Shown here: piece after piece, positions 24,811 to 34,444 of the stretch | How positions within the stretch are numbered: the first letter of the stretch is position 1 | Layout: the number at the start of each line of letters is the position of its first letter | Assembly: GCA_028532985.1 (NCBI GenBank) | Contig: JANCIK010000011.1 | Span: forward strand, 744,001-808,000 | DNA: 64,000 bases | From: Stropharia rugosoannulata | Lineage: Eukaryota; Basidiomycota; Agaricomycetes; Agaricales; Strophariaceae | Direction of reading: 5' to 3' | The notes under the pieces: generated by a model | The model's input: only the letters and a program-made list of their open reading frames with translations | Databases searched by the model: none | Told to the model about the DNA's origin: nothing | Position numbers and translations under genes: made by a program

Positions 24811-26703
24811 ATGCGCCCGTCGACCGCCTTTCCTTCTTCTTTGCTCTTCTTGTTCCTTGCGTCTGTCCGAGCCCAGGACCAAGGCGGGAATTCATCTTCT
24901 TCCGACCCTTCCGCGTATGCTTCGCAATGCGTCACAGCTTTACAATCGGCAGGCTTCAGCGGTCTAGCTGAGACCCTTTCGAAAATTAACACCACACAGC
25001 CCGGGCAGCAGTTATTCGCGCAGCTCTCGAGCGGCAAGAATTTCACAGTGTTTGCTCCGGATAACAACGCCAGTACGTCGATTTTTCTTCTTATTTTTCT
25101 GGATACTAACTCGTTTAACAGTCCAACAATTGCCTGCCGAGGTCTCCCAGAACACCACCCTCCTTGCGGAGTACATCTCGTATCACTTTGTCGACGGCGA
25201 CCTCACGAATACCTCGTACACCAACAGCTCCAGTGGTGGAGGTGCTGGTGGCGGCGGCGCAAGTTCATCCTCAAGCATGCCCATGAGCACATCCACCTCT
25301 GAGGGTGGAGCCGAATCTTCGACCACAACCACCACGACCGGCGGTGGCGGTGGCGGTGAGACGCCAACTGCCACTCCGTCAAGCGCAGCTCTTTTCGGAC
25401 GGCACTTTGCACTCTTGCCCCGTCAAGATGGCGGCGGTGGCGGCGATCAGGGCGGGAACGGTAGCCAGGGTGGTGGAGGCGGCGGCGGTGGAGGCGGTAT
25501 GGGAGGGGGCAATAACGGCAGCTCTCCTGGTGGAGGTGGAGGCGGTTCATCTGGCGGTAGCCCTCAACCTTACGCTGGCGTCTGGCCAAATGTTACAGTT
25601 GGTCGCACGCTCCTCAACGCCTCCGACTTGGTCATGCTCGAGGGGAACAAGAGCCAAGTTCTCGCCTGGACTCGCTATTCGCCTGACGGTAACGTCACAT
25701 TCCTGAACCAAGCGTATGTTTTCTTCATTTTCTTCCAACACTTCGTACTCATTATTTCTCAGCCAAAATATCACCGTCGAAAACAGCACGACATGGCAGA
25801 ACCTCTTCATCAACGCTATCAACGGTACACTCGCACCTCCCGGTAACCTTACCACCGCACTTGCCGCCATCAACGCCACCGCTCTGGAGAGTGTTCTTGG
25901 CTCCGTACAAGTCCCCTCCAACAACGGTACGAACGAGACGGTGGTTGAAGCTTTGCAGAATTCGAGAGGCATAACCGTCTTCGTTCCGGCGAACGTCGCG
26001 TTCACATCTGATGTCAACTCCACCCTGCAAGGACTGCAGAGCAATACAACCGCTTTGCGTGCAATTATCGAGAACCACGTGCGTCTGCTCTCTCCACTCA
26101 TTATCCTCCCTTCTAACATATTGCGAAACAGTACCTCAACGGAACGACTCTATACTCCACACAAGTCGATAACACCACAACCGCGACAACCGCAGCCGGA
26201 GAACCTCTGCAGTTCATCAAGAACGACACTGGCACATATGTCACTGGCGCGAACAGCTCCTCAGCCAAGATTATCCGCCCTGATGTTCTGCTCGAAAACG
26301 GCGTCGCGCATGTAGTCGACCAAGTCTTCCTTGTAGGCGAGAGCAACCCTTCGGAAGCCGCTTCAGCGTATGTTTATTGTATCTATAATCCTGACAATAT
26401 AGTTAACTTTGACTCTATCCCATCAGTTTCTCATCCGCGAGCGCTGCTGCTGCGGCACAGACCACAACTGAGACCGGTACAGTTGGCGTTGTCGCTGGCG
26501 GTGGTGGTGGAGGTCAATCCACCCAGGCACCGGAGTCGAGCTCAACCCAGTCGTCTTCGGAGTCATCATCCACACAATCCTCATCTTCCGAATCAACTTC
26601 TCAGACTTCGTCGTCTGAGCAGCCCTCCTCCACCTCATCTGAATCGGGATCGGGAGAGACCTCTAGTCAATTCAGTGGCTTTGCATCGCCCACGAGCGGA
26701 TAG
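24811..26703 (+). CDS. Secreted fasciclin (FAS1) domain protein with Gly-rich insert
   Basis: FAS1 proteins act in cell-surface adhesion. Five exons (24811-25072, 25122-25713, 25763-26078, 26132-26367, 26427-26703) join in phase to 560 residues. A signal peptide (SSLLFLFLASVRA) is followed by a first FAS1 domain with FAGLAETL-type helix, FTVFAPDNNA (H1 box) and EYISYHFVDG. After residue about 125 a Gly/Ser/Thr-rich insert of roughly 120 residues interrupts it, then WPNVTVGRTLLNASDLVML and FLNQA resume. A second FAS1 domain starts at NITVENSTTWQNLF, with TVFVPANVAF, IIENHYLNGTTLYST and VAHVVDQVFLVGE. Many N-glycosylation sequons (NTT, NGT, NET) occur. The C-terminus is a Ser/Thr/Gln-rich tail ending SGFASPTSG; it lacks the hydrophobic end needed for a GPI anchor, so a soluble or wall-trapped protein is likely. 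The LLPRQ just before the Gly run could be a protease site (inference). Confidence 0.92.
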
Positions 26704-27492
26704 ATGATCATTTTCCATACACCGCAAAATAGACCTGGATTGCTTGCGAGTCAATTTTATTTACTTGCGCACCCACCAGCATGTATTCTTTATCTATGGA
26801 TTATTTTAGGATTTCAATGTACACATTTTATTCTTTTATCGTTTTCAAGCTTCAAAGGGTTAACGGATTTATTTTAAGTCATCTCCGCTCGATTTTCATG
26901 AAATTTTCTACTTTCATCGTTATGTATGTTATTCAACAGTCTCGGTCTGTTACAGAAATCAATGCATATCTTGAATTATGTTAGTTTCACGTTCAGCGGC
27001 CGAAGTTGATTTCTTTCTCCGCCACATCAATTGAGCGTTCAGAGACGACTTGCCATCAACCACTCACAACCCACTGTTTTGTTGGTCAATCTCCCTTGAC
27101 TTAGGCTTTTACTGTTTCAATCAGATAAATACCCTACGAGAAGGCGCAACCGTGATGCTATTCTAGCCAAGCCCGCGGAAACCTATCCGAACTCGTGAGT
27201 TATGTTCAAGTTGTCGCAATTGGCCGGTCCAAGAACGTCATTTCACGAATCTGCAAAAGATACGGTACCAACAGCTCAGATGACTTGCAAAGTCAGATAA
27301 CGAGGGACGTCCTGGTGCCTCTGCGCTCTCTCGGAAGGCTATCCAGACAGCTATGGCGTAGTCGGCAGGCCATATTGCTTCTATATTGCGCTCATGGCAT
27401 AATGCATACAATTCACGGGTTTGCATATAAAAAGCGTCTGAAGGAGCTGGAAGACACACTTTAAACAGTTTTCTGCTTCGTTCTCCCTCAAT
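26704..27492. other. Intergenic between FAS1 and dioxygenase genes
   Basis: AT-rich 3' flank of the FAS1 gene, then the promoter of the dioxygenase. Nothing coding recognised. Confidence 0.5.
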
Positions 27493-28820
27493 ATGGCCCC
27501 ATCTGTTGCTGAACTCCAAGCCGCGAACACGGACGCCGTGCGTTCTGTAAAGCAAACCGTCCAGGAGCAGGAGACGGAGAACCCTGAGACGGTCGACAAC
27601 GTAAGTACTGAGTACAGCCTAATCCAATTGAGATATAGTTTCAATACTTACCATGCTACGTAGGGCCCATCTTATCCTTTCTACTACCCGTACTTCGATC
27701 CTGAAGAGAAGTTCCCAGTCACTCAGCTTTTCGGTATGTGGAAACCCCTCAAAGGCGATGACTTTTGCTCATTGTACGGCTCAGAACATTCCGATCCTGG
27801 TCTCCGCGCCGACCCCAAGAAACCTCACCTTCTTACTCCCAACACCAAAGTCACCCACATCAGCCCATACCTCGGCACCGAAGTGACTGGCATTCAGCTC
27901 TCCGAGCTAAGTGATGCAGGGCGCGACGAGCTTGCTCTCTTTGTCGCTGAGAGAAAGCTCGTTGTATTCCGCGACCAGAACTTCAAGGACCTTGGCCCAG
28001 ACCGCCAAATTGAATTCGCAAAGTTCGTCGCTGTCCCCACGGGGTTGTATTTCACATTTACCTAACTTTTTCTCCAGATACTTCGGGCCTATCCAGCGCC
28101 ATCCCACCTCAGGGAACGTCAAGGGGTATCCTGAATTTCACGTCGGTGAGTACATCTGCATCGGCCCCGAGGCATTGTTTCTAAAGTTGTGTAGTGTACC
28201 GCGATGCGAAACACGATCGCTTCCAAGAGTACGCCGGTGCCAATCGTGCAAACCACACCTCCTGGCACTCCGACGTATCCTACGAGCTGCAGCCCCCTGG
28301 CACGACCTTCTTCTTCATCCTCGACCAACCCCAAGTCGGCGGTGGCGACACGCTCTTTCTATCCCAAGTCGAGGCATACAACCGCCTCTCTGACGAGTTC
28401 AAGAAGCGTCTGGAAGGCCTGCGTGCCGTGCACTCTGCAGTCTATCAGGCTGAGTTCTCGCGCAAGCGCGGCGGGCCTGTGCGCCGCGAGCCTGTCGAGA
28501 CCGAGCACCCTATCGTGCGCGTACACCCCGTCACTGGCGAGAAGGCGCTGTACGTCAACCAGGGATTCACCAAGTCGATTGTGGGCTTCAGGAAGGAAGA
28601 GTCGGAGTATCTATTGAACTTCCTCTTTGATCATATCTCGAAAGGCGCTGACTTCCATGTGCGTGCGCGTTACGAGCCTGGTACCGTTGTCGTTTGGGAT
28701 AATCGGGTGACGGCCCACTCGGCCACGCCTGATTATGGCCCTCAATTCCGCAGGCATGCTGTGCGCCTCACTCCTCAAGCAGAGGTACCGACCGAGTCTC
28801 GTCCGTCACAGAAAAATTAG
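27493..28820 (+). CDS. TauD/TfdA family Fe(II)/2-oxoglutarate dioxygenase (JLP1-like, sulfonate/taurine type)
   Basis: These enzymes use 2-oxoglutarate and O2 to hydroxylate taurine or related sulfonates, releasing sulfite as a sulfur source. Exons: 27493-27600, 27664-27733, then from the acceptor at about 27784 onward, with further short introns before YFGPIQRHPTSGN and before VYRDAKHDRF. Motifs in order: HISPYLGTEVTGIQLSEL, FVAERKLVVFRDQNF, KYFGPIQRHPTSGN, then SWHSDVSYELQPPG (the HxD of the iron triad), GGGDTLFLSQVEAYNRLS, HPIVRVHPVTGEKALYVNQG (2-oxoglutarate side), and VVWDNRVTAHSATPDYG with the distal His and RHAVRLTP with the Arg that binds 2-oxoglutarate. About 375 residues, as usual for yeast JLP1-like proteins. 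One donor (AA before GTTCGT near 28023) is weak but restores the conserved AKYFGPI. Substrate is inferred; related enzymes also act on 2,4-D-like compounds or sulfate esters. Confidence 0.92.
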
Positions 28821-29578
28821 TGATCGTGGAATTACAACTGTATAGTAGTATATATTGTTCACTGCTCATTCTTGTATATTCTTGCATTCAAACATGATTT
28901 CTTATTCCTTAGTTCTAGCACAATTTTTCTATCAAGTCAAACGTCAATTCATGGGAACAACATGGGAAAATAAATCAGAGATAGTCACCGGCTGCTTGGA
29001 CAGTCGAGCCTACTGGTTCTTACATAAGTAGCCAGTAGTAGCGGCCTCCTTTCAAACCTTTTTACTCTTCTCTGCAACATATCCTTCCGTATCGCAGACC
29101 ATGATGGCTACATCACCTATCAACAAGCTGAATAAAACGTTATAATATGCAGTGTACTATTCACAATGAATAGATTATTGTGAATATACATGTTCATGCT
29201 TACTCTGAATCACAGTTTAAAGCGCCGCCTGGCACTCTGAGTTGTCCGCCGATAACGATTGTCAATGTCGCGTGGTCGCTTGAGACATAGCCGCCGCACT
29301 CAGAGTTTCTTCAGAGCTATACACACAATATATCTGGTTACTCGATTCACCGAAGTAGAAGACGGTCTTAGAGACAGTCGCCCAGCATTGCCCAACAGGC
29401 GCCGCAACTTGAAAGCAGTGGCCGGCTCCTCGGCTGCGTGACAAATCTTAGGTAATGCTTACGTATAAAGTTGAGAATATTTTAAACGTAGTATGCGTTT
29501 GCGGTCCGCGTCCTCAACGCGTCCTTTCCGAGTCCTTCGTCAACTCAAAGTCTACCCCTGATCCTACCATCGCAGATC
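28821..29578. other. Intergenic, no gene recognised
   Basis: Terminator side of the dioxygenase (AT-rich) and promoter of the F-box gene. No coding motif. Confidence 0.5.
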
Positions 29579-31225
29579 ATGGATAATACACCAGCTATTA
29601 ACAAGCTGAACCACGACGCGCTAAGCTACATCTTCTCATTGAACGCGAACATGTTTGTGGACAGTGACGCCCTGACAATGACAAGGCATACTTCCCAGGT
29701 CTGCAAGTACTGGCGCGACAGCATGCTTACCAACGCGTCTCTATGGGCTAAACTACTTGATTTCAACTCGCTCGAAGATTCAAGCATTGACTGGGGAGAG
29801 GAACTCGTCCGCAGAAGCGGCTGCTCGCCTCTATGGATCAAAGTGAATTTCTGGAAAACAGTGTCAGAGACCTTGTTGCAGTTCTTTGCCAATGTCGTGG
29901 ATGGTAACTGGCAGCGTATTGCGAACTTGGCCTTGACTGTTCCCCCCCGTATCTTGCTCGAATCCATGCATCCACTTCCTTTGACCTTTCAACGCCCGGC
30001 TCCGTACCTTGAAGCTTTTAGATTCAATCTTTCGGACATTGATGACGGTTGGACACTCCCAAAGGAGCTACTACTGCCCTTCACAGATGAAGCGCCCAAG
30101 CTACGGGAATATGGAACTAACGGATGTACTTTTTCAACCCAATCTCCTTGGCTGCACCAACTTCGCTATCTGGAGATCGGGACAACTTCGCTGACTCTGG
30201 CTGATATCTTTACGGCCGTCGAACTTTGTGCTTGCGACCTTGTAGATCTCGTGGTTGGACCCAAGAAGATCGTGAAGAGCCTGGATAGCAACTCCACGAC
30301 ATCTTTCCCAACGCTTCATCTCCCGAAACTTCAGCGCCTCAAGTTATCCCTGGCGTCACCTGAATTGCCTTGCATTCTCCTTGAGCATCTCATGATACCA
30401 CCTTCGTGCTCTCTAGATTTTACCTTTCCCCCTATCATGTTTGAAGAATACTCGGAGCTCGAGGACGCATTGACAGTGGACGACTTGTGTGAGGAAAAAG
30501 TGGAGCCTTTGATCAAAAGTGTCGCAAAACATGCACAGCGCTTCTTCAAATCACATCCACCGGGCGTGCTCCGCATTTTCAATTTTCCACGTGAAATATT
30601 ACTTGAAGACCATAGTAGGCCCGCGACCAATCCTTATTTTAGATTTTCAATGAGCGCGATTGGTCCGAGCATTCCAAGCCACATATTTGAGCTCTTGCTC
30701 CAAGAGTTTGAGTTTCCCGAACTTGCCTCCGTCAAGCACCTCAGGCTCAGCGTCTACGACAATGACACATATTCCGATCTGGAAACATACTTCTCCGACT
30801 TTTTTGTTTGCTTACAAGGCCTTGAAGTATTGGAGATCGAGAACGACAGACCACTGGAGCATTTAGCACACTTCAAGAGCGATAAAAATGATTTGGGCGA
30901 CGGTGGAATGCCATTGTTGGACGCCAACAATATCGTATTTCCTCTTCTAAAGACTGTCAAGCTCTACGGGTTTATCGGTGGCGCAGAAGGATTGCATAAC
31001 TTCATTCAGCACAGGCAAAGTATCGAAAAGCCCATTGCCGTTATTGACATCGCAGTGGAAGTGTTGAGTTCAATTCCAAATTTATCTTTCTTGGAAGGCT
31101 TTGAAGGGTTGGAGGTCTACAGTTCGGAGCATAGCATCTTTAAGGACACTTCGAAGAGGCATAAATATGTTTGTGGAAGTGGCAGTCCTGAAAAGCTGGT
31201 GTTCAACCAAGAGACACAATATTGA
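29579..31225 (+). CDS. F-box domain protein
   Basis: An intronless gene of 548 residues. The F-box is at the very N-terminus: INKLNHDALSYIFSLNA, then TSQVCKYWRDSMLTNASLWA, fitting the pattern L..d.L..If......... .V.k.Wr......s.LW. The rest is a Leu-rich solenoid-like region without clear repeats, typical of the large, fast-evolving F-box families of Agaricomycetes. The expected role is as substrate receptor of an SCF (Skp1-cullin) ubiquitin ligase; the target is not predictable. There is no coiled-coil start and no acidic tail, so it is not a close copy of the 5087-7363 gene. The first ATG after a run of stops is used, 10 nt after CCATCGCAG. Confidence 0.82.
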   Translation: MDNTPAINKLNHDALSYIFSLNANMFVDSDALTMTRHTSQVCKYWRDSMLTNASLWAKLLDFNSLEDSSIDWGEELVRRSGCSPLWIKVNFWKTVSETLLQFFANVVDGNWQRIANLALTVPPRILLESMHPLPLTFQRPAPYLEAFRFNLSDIDDGWTLPKELLLPFTDEAPKLREYGTNGCTFSTQSPWLHQLRYLEIGTTSLTLADIFTAVELCACDLVDLVVGPKKIVKSLDSNSTTSFPTLHLPKLQRLKLSLASPELPCILLEHLMIPPSCSLDFTFPPIMFEEYSELEDALTVDDLCEEKVEPLIKSVAKHAQRFFKSHPPGVLRIFNFPREILLEDHSRPATNPYFRFSMSAIGPSIPSHIFELLLQEFEFPELASVKHLRLSVYDNDTYSDLETYFSDFFVCLQGLEVLEIENDRPLEHLAHFKSDKNDLGDGGMPLLDANNIVFPLLKTVKLYGFIGGAEGLHNFIQHRQSIEKPIAVIDIAVEVLSSIPNLSFLEGFEGLEVYSSEHSIFKDTSKRHKYVCGSGSPEKLVFNQETQY

Positions 31226-31499
31226 ATTGACTTTTTTTGCGACTGATCTAGGCACTCTTCGAACTGTAAAAAAAAATGCATGTGATTCTACAATGTAGAC
31301 GCCCTTAAAGTTCAACAGCATATCTTTGCAGAAAATTATGGTGATTCAAGATTCAAGATGCTAGATAATACTATCGTAGACTGTAGATTAGACTTTAGCA
31401 GGTAGTGCCGTAGTGGGTAGTTGGATTCTGGAACTTGGCACCCGTTACCGTATTGCATGGTGCATCGAGATTCAAAAGGTGAAAAACAAACAGCAAAAA
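31226..31499. other. Spacer between F-box gene and tRNA gene
   Basis: A-rich 3' flank of the F-box gene; includes the T5 run (on the minus strand) that ends the tRNA transcript at 31495-31499. Confidence 0.4.
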
Positions 31500-31579
31500 T
31501 TCGGGTACGGGGAATCGAACCCCGAGCTGCCGCGATCTTATATGAGAGGCGGCAATGTTAGCCGTTACACCATACCCGA
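31500..31579 (-). tRNA. tRNA-Glu (anticodon CTC) with an 8-nt intron
   Basis: On the minus strand the acceptor stem TCGGGTA pairs fully with TACCCGA, followed by discriminator A. The D arm is GTGT/ACAT with loop AACGGCTA. The anticodon stem GCCGC/GCGGC encloses CTCTCA, an insertion of 8 nt (TATAAGAT) and C, so the anticodon is CTC and the intron sits at the canonical place one base 3' of the anticodon. The T arm is CGGGG/CCCCG with loop TTCGATT. Mature length is 72 nt, as for other tRNA-Glu. A run of five T follows directly, a pol III stop. The internal A box (TGGTGTAACGG region) and B box (GGTTCGATTCC) are both good. Confidence 0.95.
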
Positions 31580-31897
31580 TATATACAGTAGTACATTGTA
31601 ACTGTAAATTCTCAGCCAGAAAACAATGACCATTCATTCCGAAATCGAATTTCCTCTAACCAACCTCTCACTTTCAACTTACGGCCGAGACATCAGGTTG
31701 GCATATGGTGGTATTAACAAAAGCACAATGTCCCATAGCCATCGTTGTATGTAAGTATGTATTACCCGAAATGTCCATATACTGTTATACGTTAGACAAG
31801 AGCAAGAAAGGGGGATTCAGTAAGAAGGAGCAACGCAAAGAGTCAATGACAGATCATCGATCATAACGGGGTACTACTACGCAGAAACGTCCTCTTT
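31580..31897. other. Spacer between tRNA and GPI-protein gene
   Basis: Upstream flank of the tRNA gene and 3' flank of the minus-strand GPI-protein gene. Nothing else seen. Confidence 0.4.
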
Positions 31898-33597
31898 TTA
31901 CAGAATGAACAAGCCAGCACCAGCGAGCATGACTGCGACAGCTGCGCTGATGATACTCTGTCCACCCAAGGTCAGAGTCGCTGCGGCGCTCTTCGTGTTG
32001 CTGCTGCTACTGCTGTTGCTTCCTGGGGTAGAGGAACCCGAAGCGGCAGTTCCAGTGGCGCTTCCCGAGCCAGACGAGGATGATCCTGAGCTGCTGGACG
32101 AGTTACTCGAACTCGAGGAGCTGCTGGCACTAAGAGCAGGGAGCTTGGCGATGGTGGTCCAAGTACCGCCTAGACATGGCTCAAAAGGACGCATATAGTT
32201 GAACTTATGAACACAACTTACCGCTGGTTGTGGTGTTCGGGTTGTACGGCAGGAAGGCAACTGCACCGGCAGTGTCAATTTGAACCAGCGCCGACGTGGA
32301 AGCGTAGTAGTTTGCGTTGGCATCTTGTTGAGGCGGGGCAGTCAGGGTCTTGGTGGTGTTCGTCTGCGCAGGGCCTTGTTAGGCCATTTGCTTGCGAGAA
32401 TTGTAGTTTTGGTGCGTACCTCTACGTTGACAACATATGTCGCACTACCGTCATCGGGAATGTATGCAAATTCTTGCTGGACCTAGGAGTGACTGTTAAT
32501 GAAACATCATTTTGTGACGACGACAGTACACTAACCCCTACGTCAAGGAAGAAAGACGCCGCTTTGCCGTGGGAAGTAGGGAAGTTGCCATATGACTGAG
32601 GCGCCGGTTGCATGAACGAGACTGCATTCCATGAGTGACGTATATCAGTGCTTTAACGCAACTTTACTTACAGTGGATGACGAAAATTTTAAGGCTGCCA
32701 GCAGGCAAACCAGGAACACCCATGAAGTGGACGTGATTTTGTGCCAAAGCTATGGTTGGCTCGTATCCAGCGGTGTTGGCGCCTACGAAGAAAATAAGAA
32801 GCATATACGACAAGATAGCAACAGAACTCGCCAGGGGTCTGCGGATCAGTGGGGTTAGCAGACAAGTCGGGGCTCTGGACGTTAACCCAAGGGAGAGCCG
32901 ATGTATTGGCGCTCTTCATCAACTGCATGTCCAGTGAGTAGATAGTTCCTTTTGAGTACGAGTCTAGTATTTTGGTCAGGATATTCACACCCGGCGAGAA
33001 AAAAAACTTGGGTAAATTAAACGTACAGAAGACGTTGGTGTCGTGATCGAGAATGGCGTCATAGTCAGTAGGATCGAACTGTCCTGGAGTCACTGTCTGC
33101 ATCGACCACGACTTGGCTGTCGCATCGTAGATGTAAATTGAGGCCGGGTTGGCGGTGTCCGCGTTTAGGACGTAAATGGCATTGGTAAACTGATGAGGTT
33201 AGTGAACTGCTACCACCCGGCGACAATTAGCCGATATTCACCTCGGACAGGAAACATCTCGCATTGGGCGAGTTAAACGGCCTGTAAGTACAGTAAGTAG
33301 TGATCAAAGTCTCGGTGGCGAACAGCAAGACTTACGGACGCCCCTGTGCCGTGATATCCGTAGGGGCTACATTCATCATTGTCAGCACCTCAGCACACTG
33401 TTCAGTTACATGCTCATACCCGTCGAGGATGTCCACGTATCCTGCGTCCCAACATTGAAGTCCTTCCCATTGAATCCGAAAGCGAGTAAATTCCAGTTGA
33501 TATCGAACGAAACACAAGCTGTCGGCCCCACATTAGTTGCTGCAGTCGCTCCGCGCACGCCGGCCAACGCAAAGGCGGTTAATAGAGTCCAAATCAT
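31898..33597 (-). CDS. GPI-anchored cell-surface protein with Ser-rich stalk
   Basis: The start ATG at 33597 opens a signal peptide (LLTAFALAGVRGATA). The mature part begins with CVSFDINWNLLAFGFNGKDF. Exons join through several GT-AG introns: W-T-S-S-T to APTDITAQGRP, then PFNSPNARCFLSE, FTNAIYVLNADTANPASIY with IYDATAKSWSMQTVTPGQFD, SKGTIYSLDMQLM, GYEPTIALAQNHVHFMGVPG, EFAYIPDDGSATYVVNVE, and finally GTWTTIAKLPALSAS. The recurring short strand patterns (IYIYDATAKSW, GTIYSLD, NHVHFMGVPG) suggest a beta-propeller, but I do not recognise a named domain. A run of Ser/Gly/Thr of about 60 residues forms a stalk, and the C-terminus is hydrophobic (ISAAVAVMLAGAGLFIL), the signal for GPI attachment. 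One junction (intron 32783-32831) works in phase only with a GC donor. It is likely a wall or plasma-membrane protein; function unknown. Confidence 0.8.
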
Positions 33598-34444
33598 GGT
33601 ATTAGTGTTTTGTCGGGGAGGTTGTACGAGTGAGTGAATTAGTGAATGAATGTGGTCAAAGGCGTGTCATAAAATGGGAAAAGAAGGAAGAACAGCAACC
33701 ATCAGGACCCTCGTCTTATATTTTTAGGGATCATCACGTGTGATCTTTACCTTTTAACTCCCTCGTCTATTTTTACACGAAACAATTTATTTCTGTCCGT
33801 GCCCTTCATCCTCTTGCAATCTTCAAAGCCTACTGGGACGCTTTGCGACAAAAAAATCAGGAAAGAATGACATATATGACTTGTGGGCGGTAAGCAACAC
33901 AGAACACCTTCAACTGCCTGTAGGCTGTAACAGTTCATCTGCCAACGGACTTTAGCTGTCTAAGAATAGACACTGACAAATGGCACTACCATACTGCCTG
34001 CCTATGGTGCTATATATAATGCCACTGTCCATAGCTTCAAGTTGGACAATACATAACAGCCGTGGATGTCCACCAACGCAGGGTGTGCACTGAGTGTACG
34101 TCGCAAAATGCCGTTCTGTACACAACATAGCAATTGTTATTCATATGATAAAGGACTCCGTAATTACAAGTAACAAGACTGAAGTTTATACTTCTCCCCA
34201 GTCGTTACGAATCACCTGAATTTACCAATGTTGACGCTGCTTTGCGTAACAGAAATTCACATCAGAACGGGTAGCGGGCGCGTGTGCTAGTAGTCCTGTA
34301 CCCCTGGTGCAGACTTGAGCCGAGGTAAGCATTCCAAGTTAAAGCTGGCCGTGTAGAATATTTGAGTAGACTTAGTGGAGGTGTACGTTAATTTTACGGC
34401 CGGTTATCCTTCATCTCATATAAATGAGACTGCTACAGTTTACA
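33598..34444. other. Intergenic; upstream region of the GPI-protein gene
   Basis: Contains a CACGTG E-box and a TATAAG-like element (minus strand, near 33716) upstream of the GPI-protein gene, then the 3' flank of the peptidase gene. No coding motif. Confidence 0.45.
33735..33740. promoter_or_regulatory. E-box CACGTG in a near-palindrome
   Basis: CACGTG inside ATCACGTGTGAT, about 140 nt upstream of the GPI-protein start codon. This is a typical target of bHLH factors; binding is inferred only from the sequence. Confidence 0.3.

Noticed and set aside
25547..26119. 190-codon minus-strand frame
   Set aside because: Antisense shadow of FAS1 exons 2 and 3.
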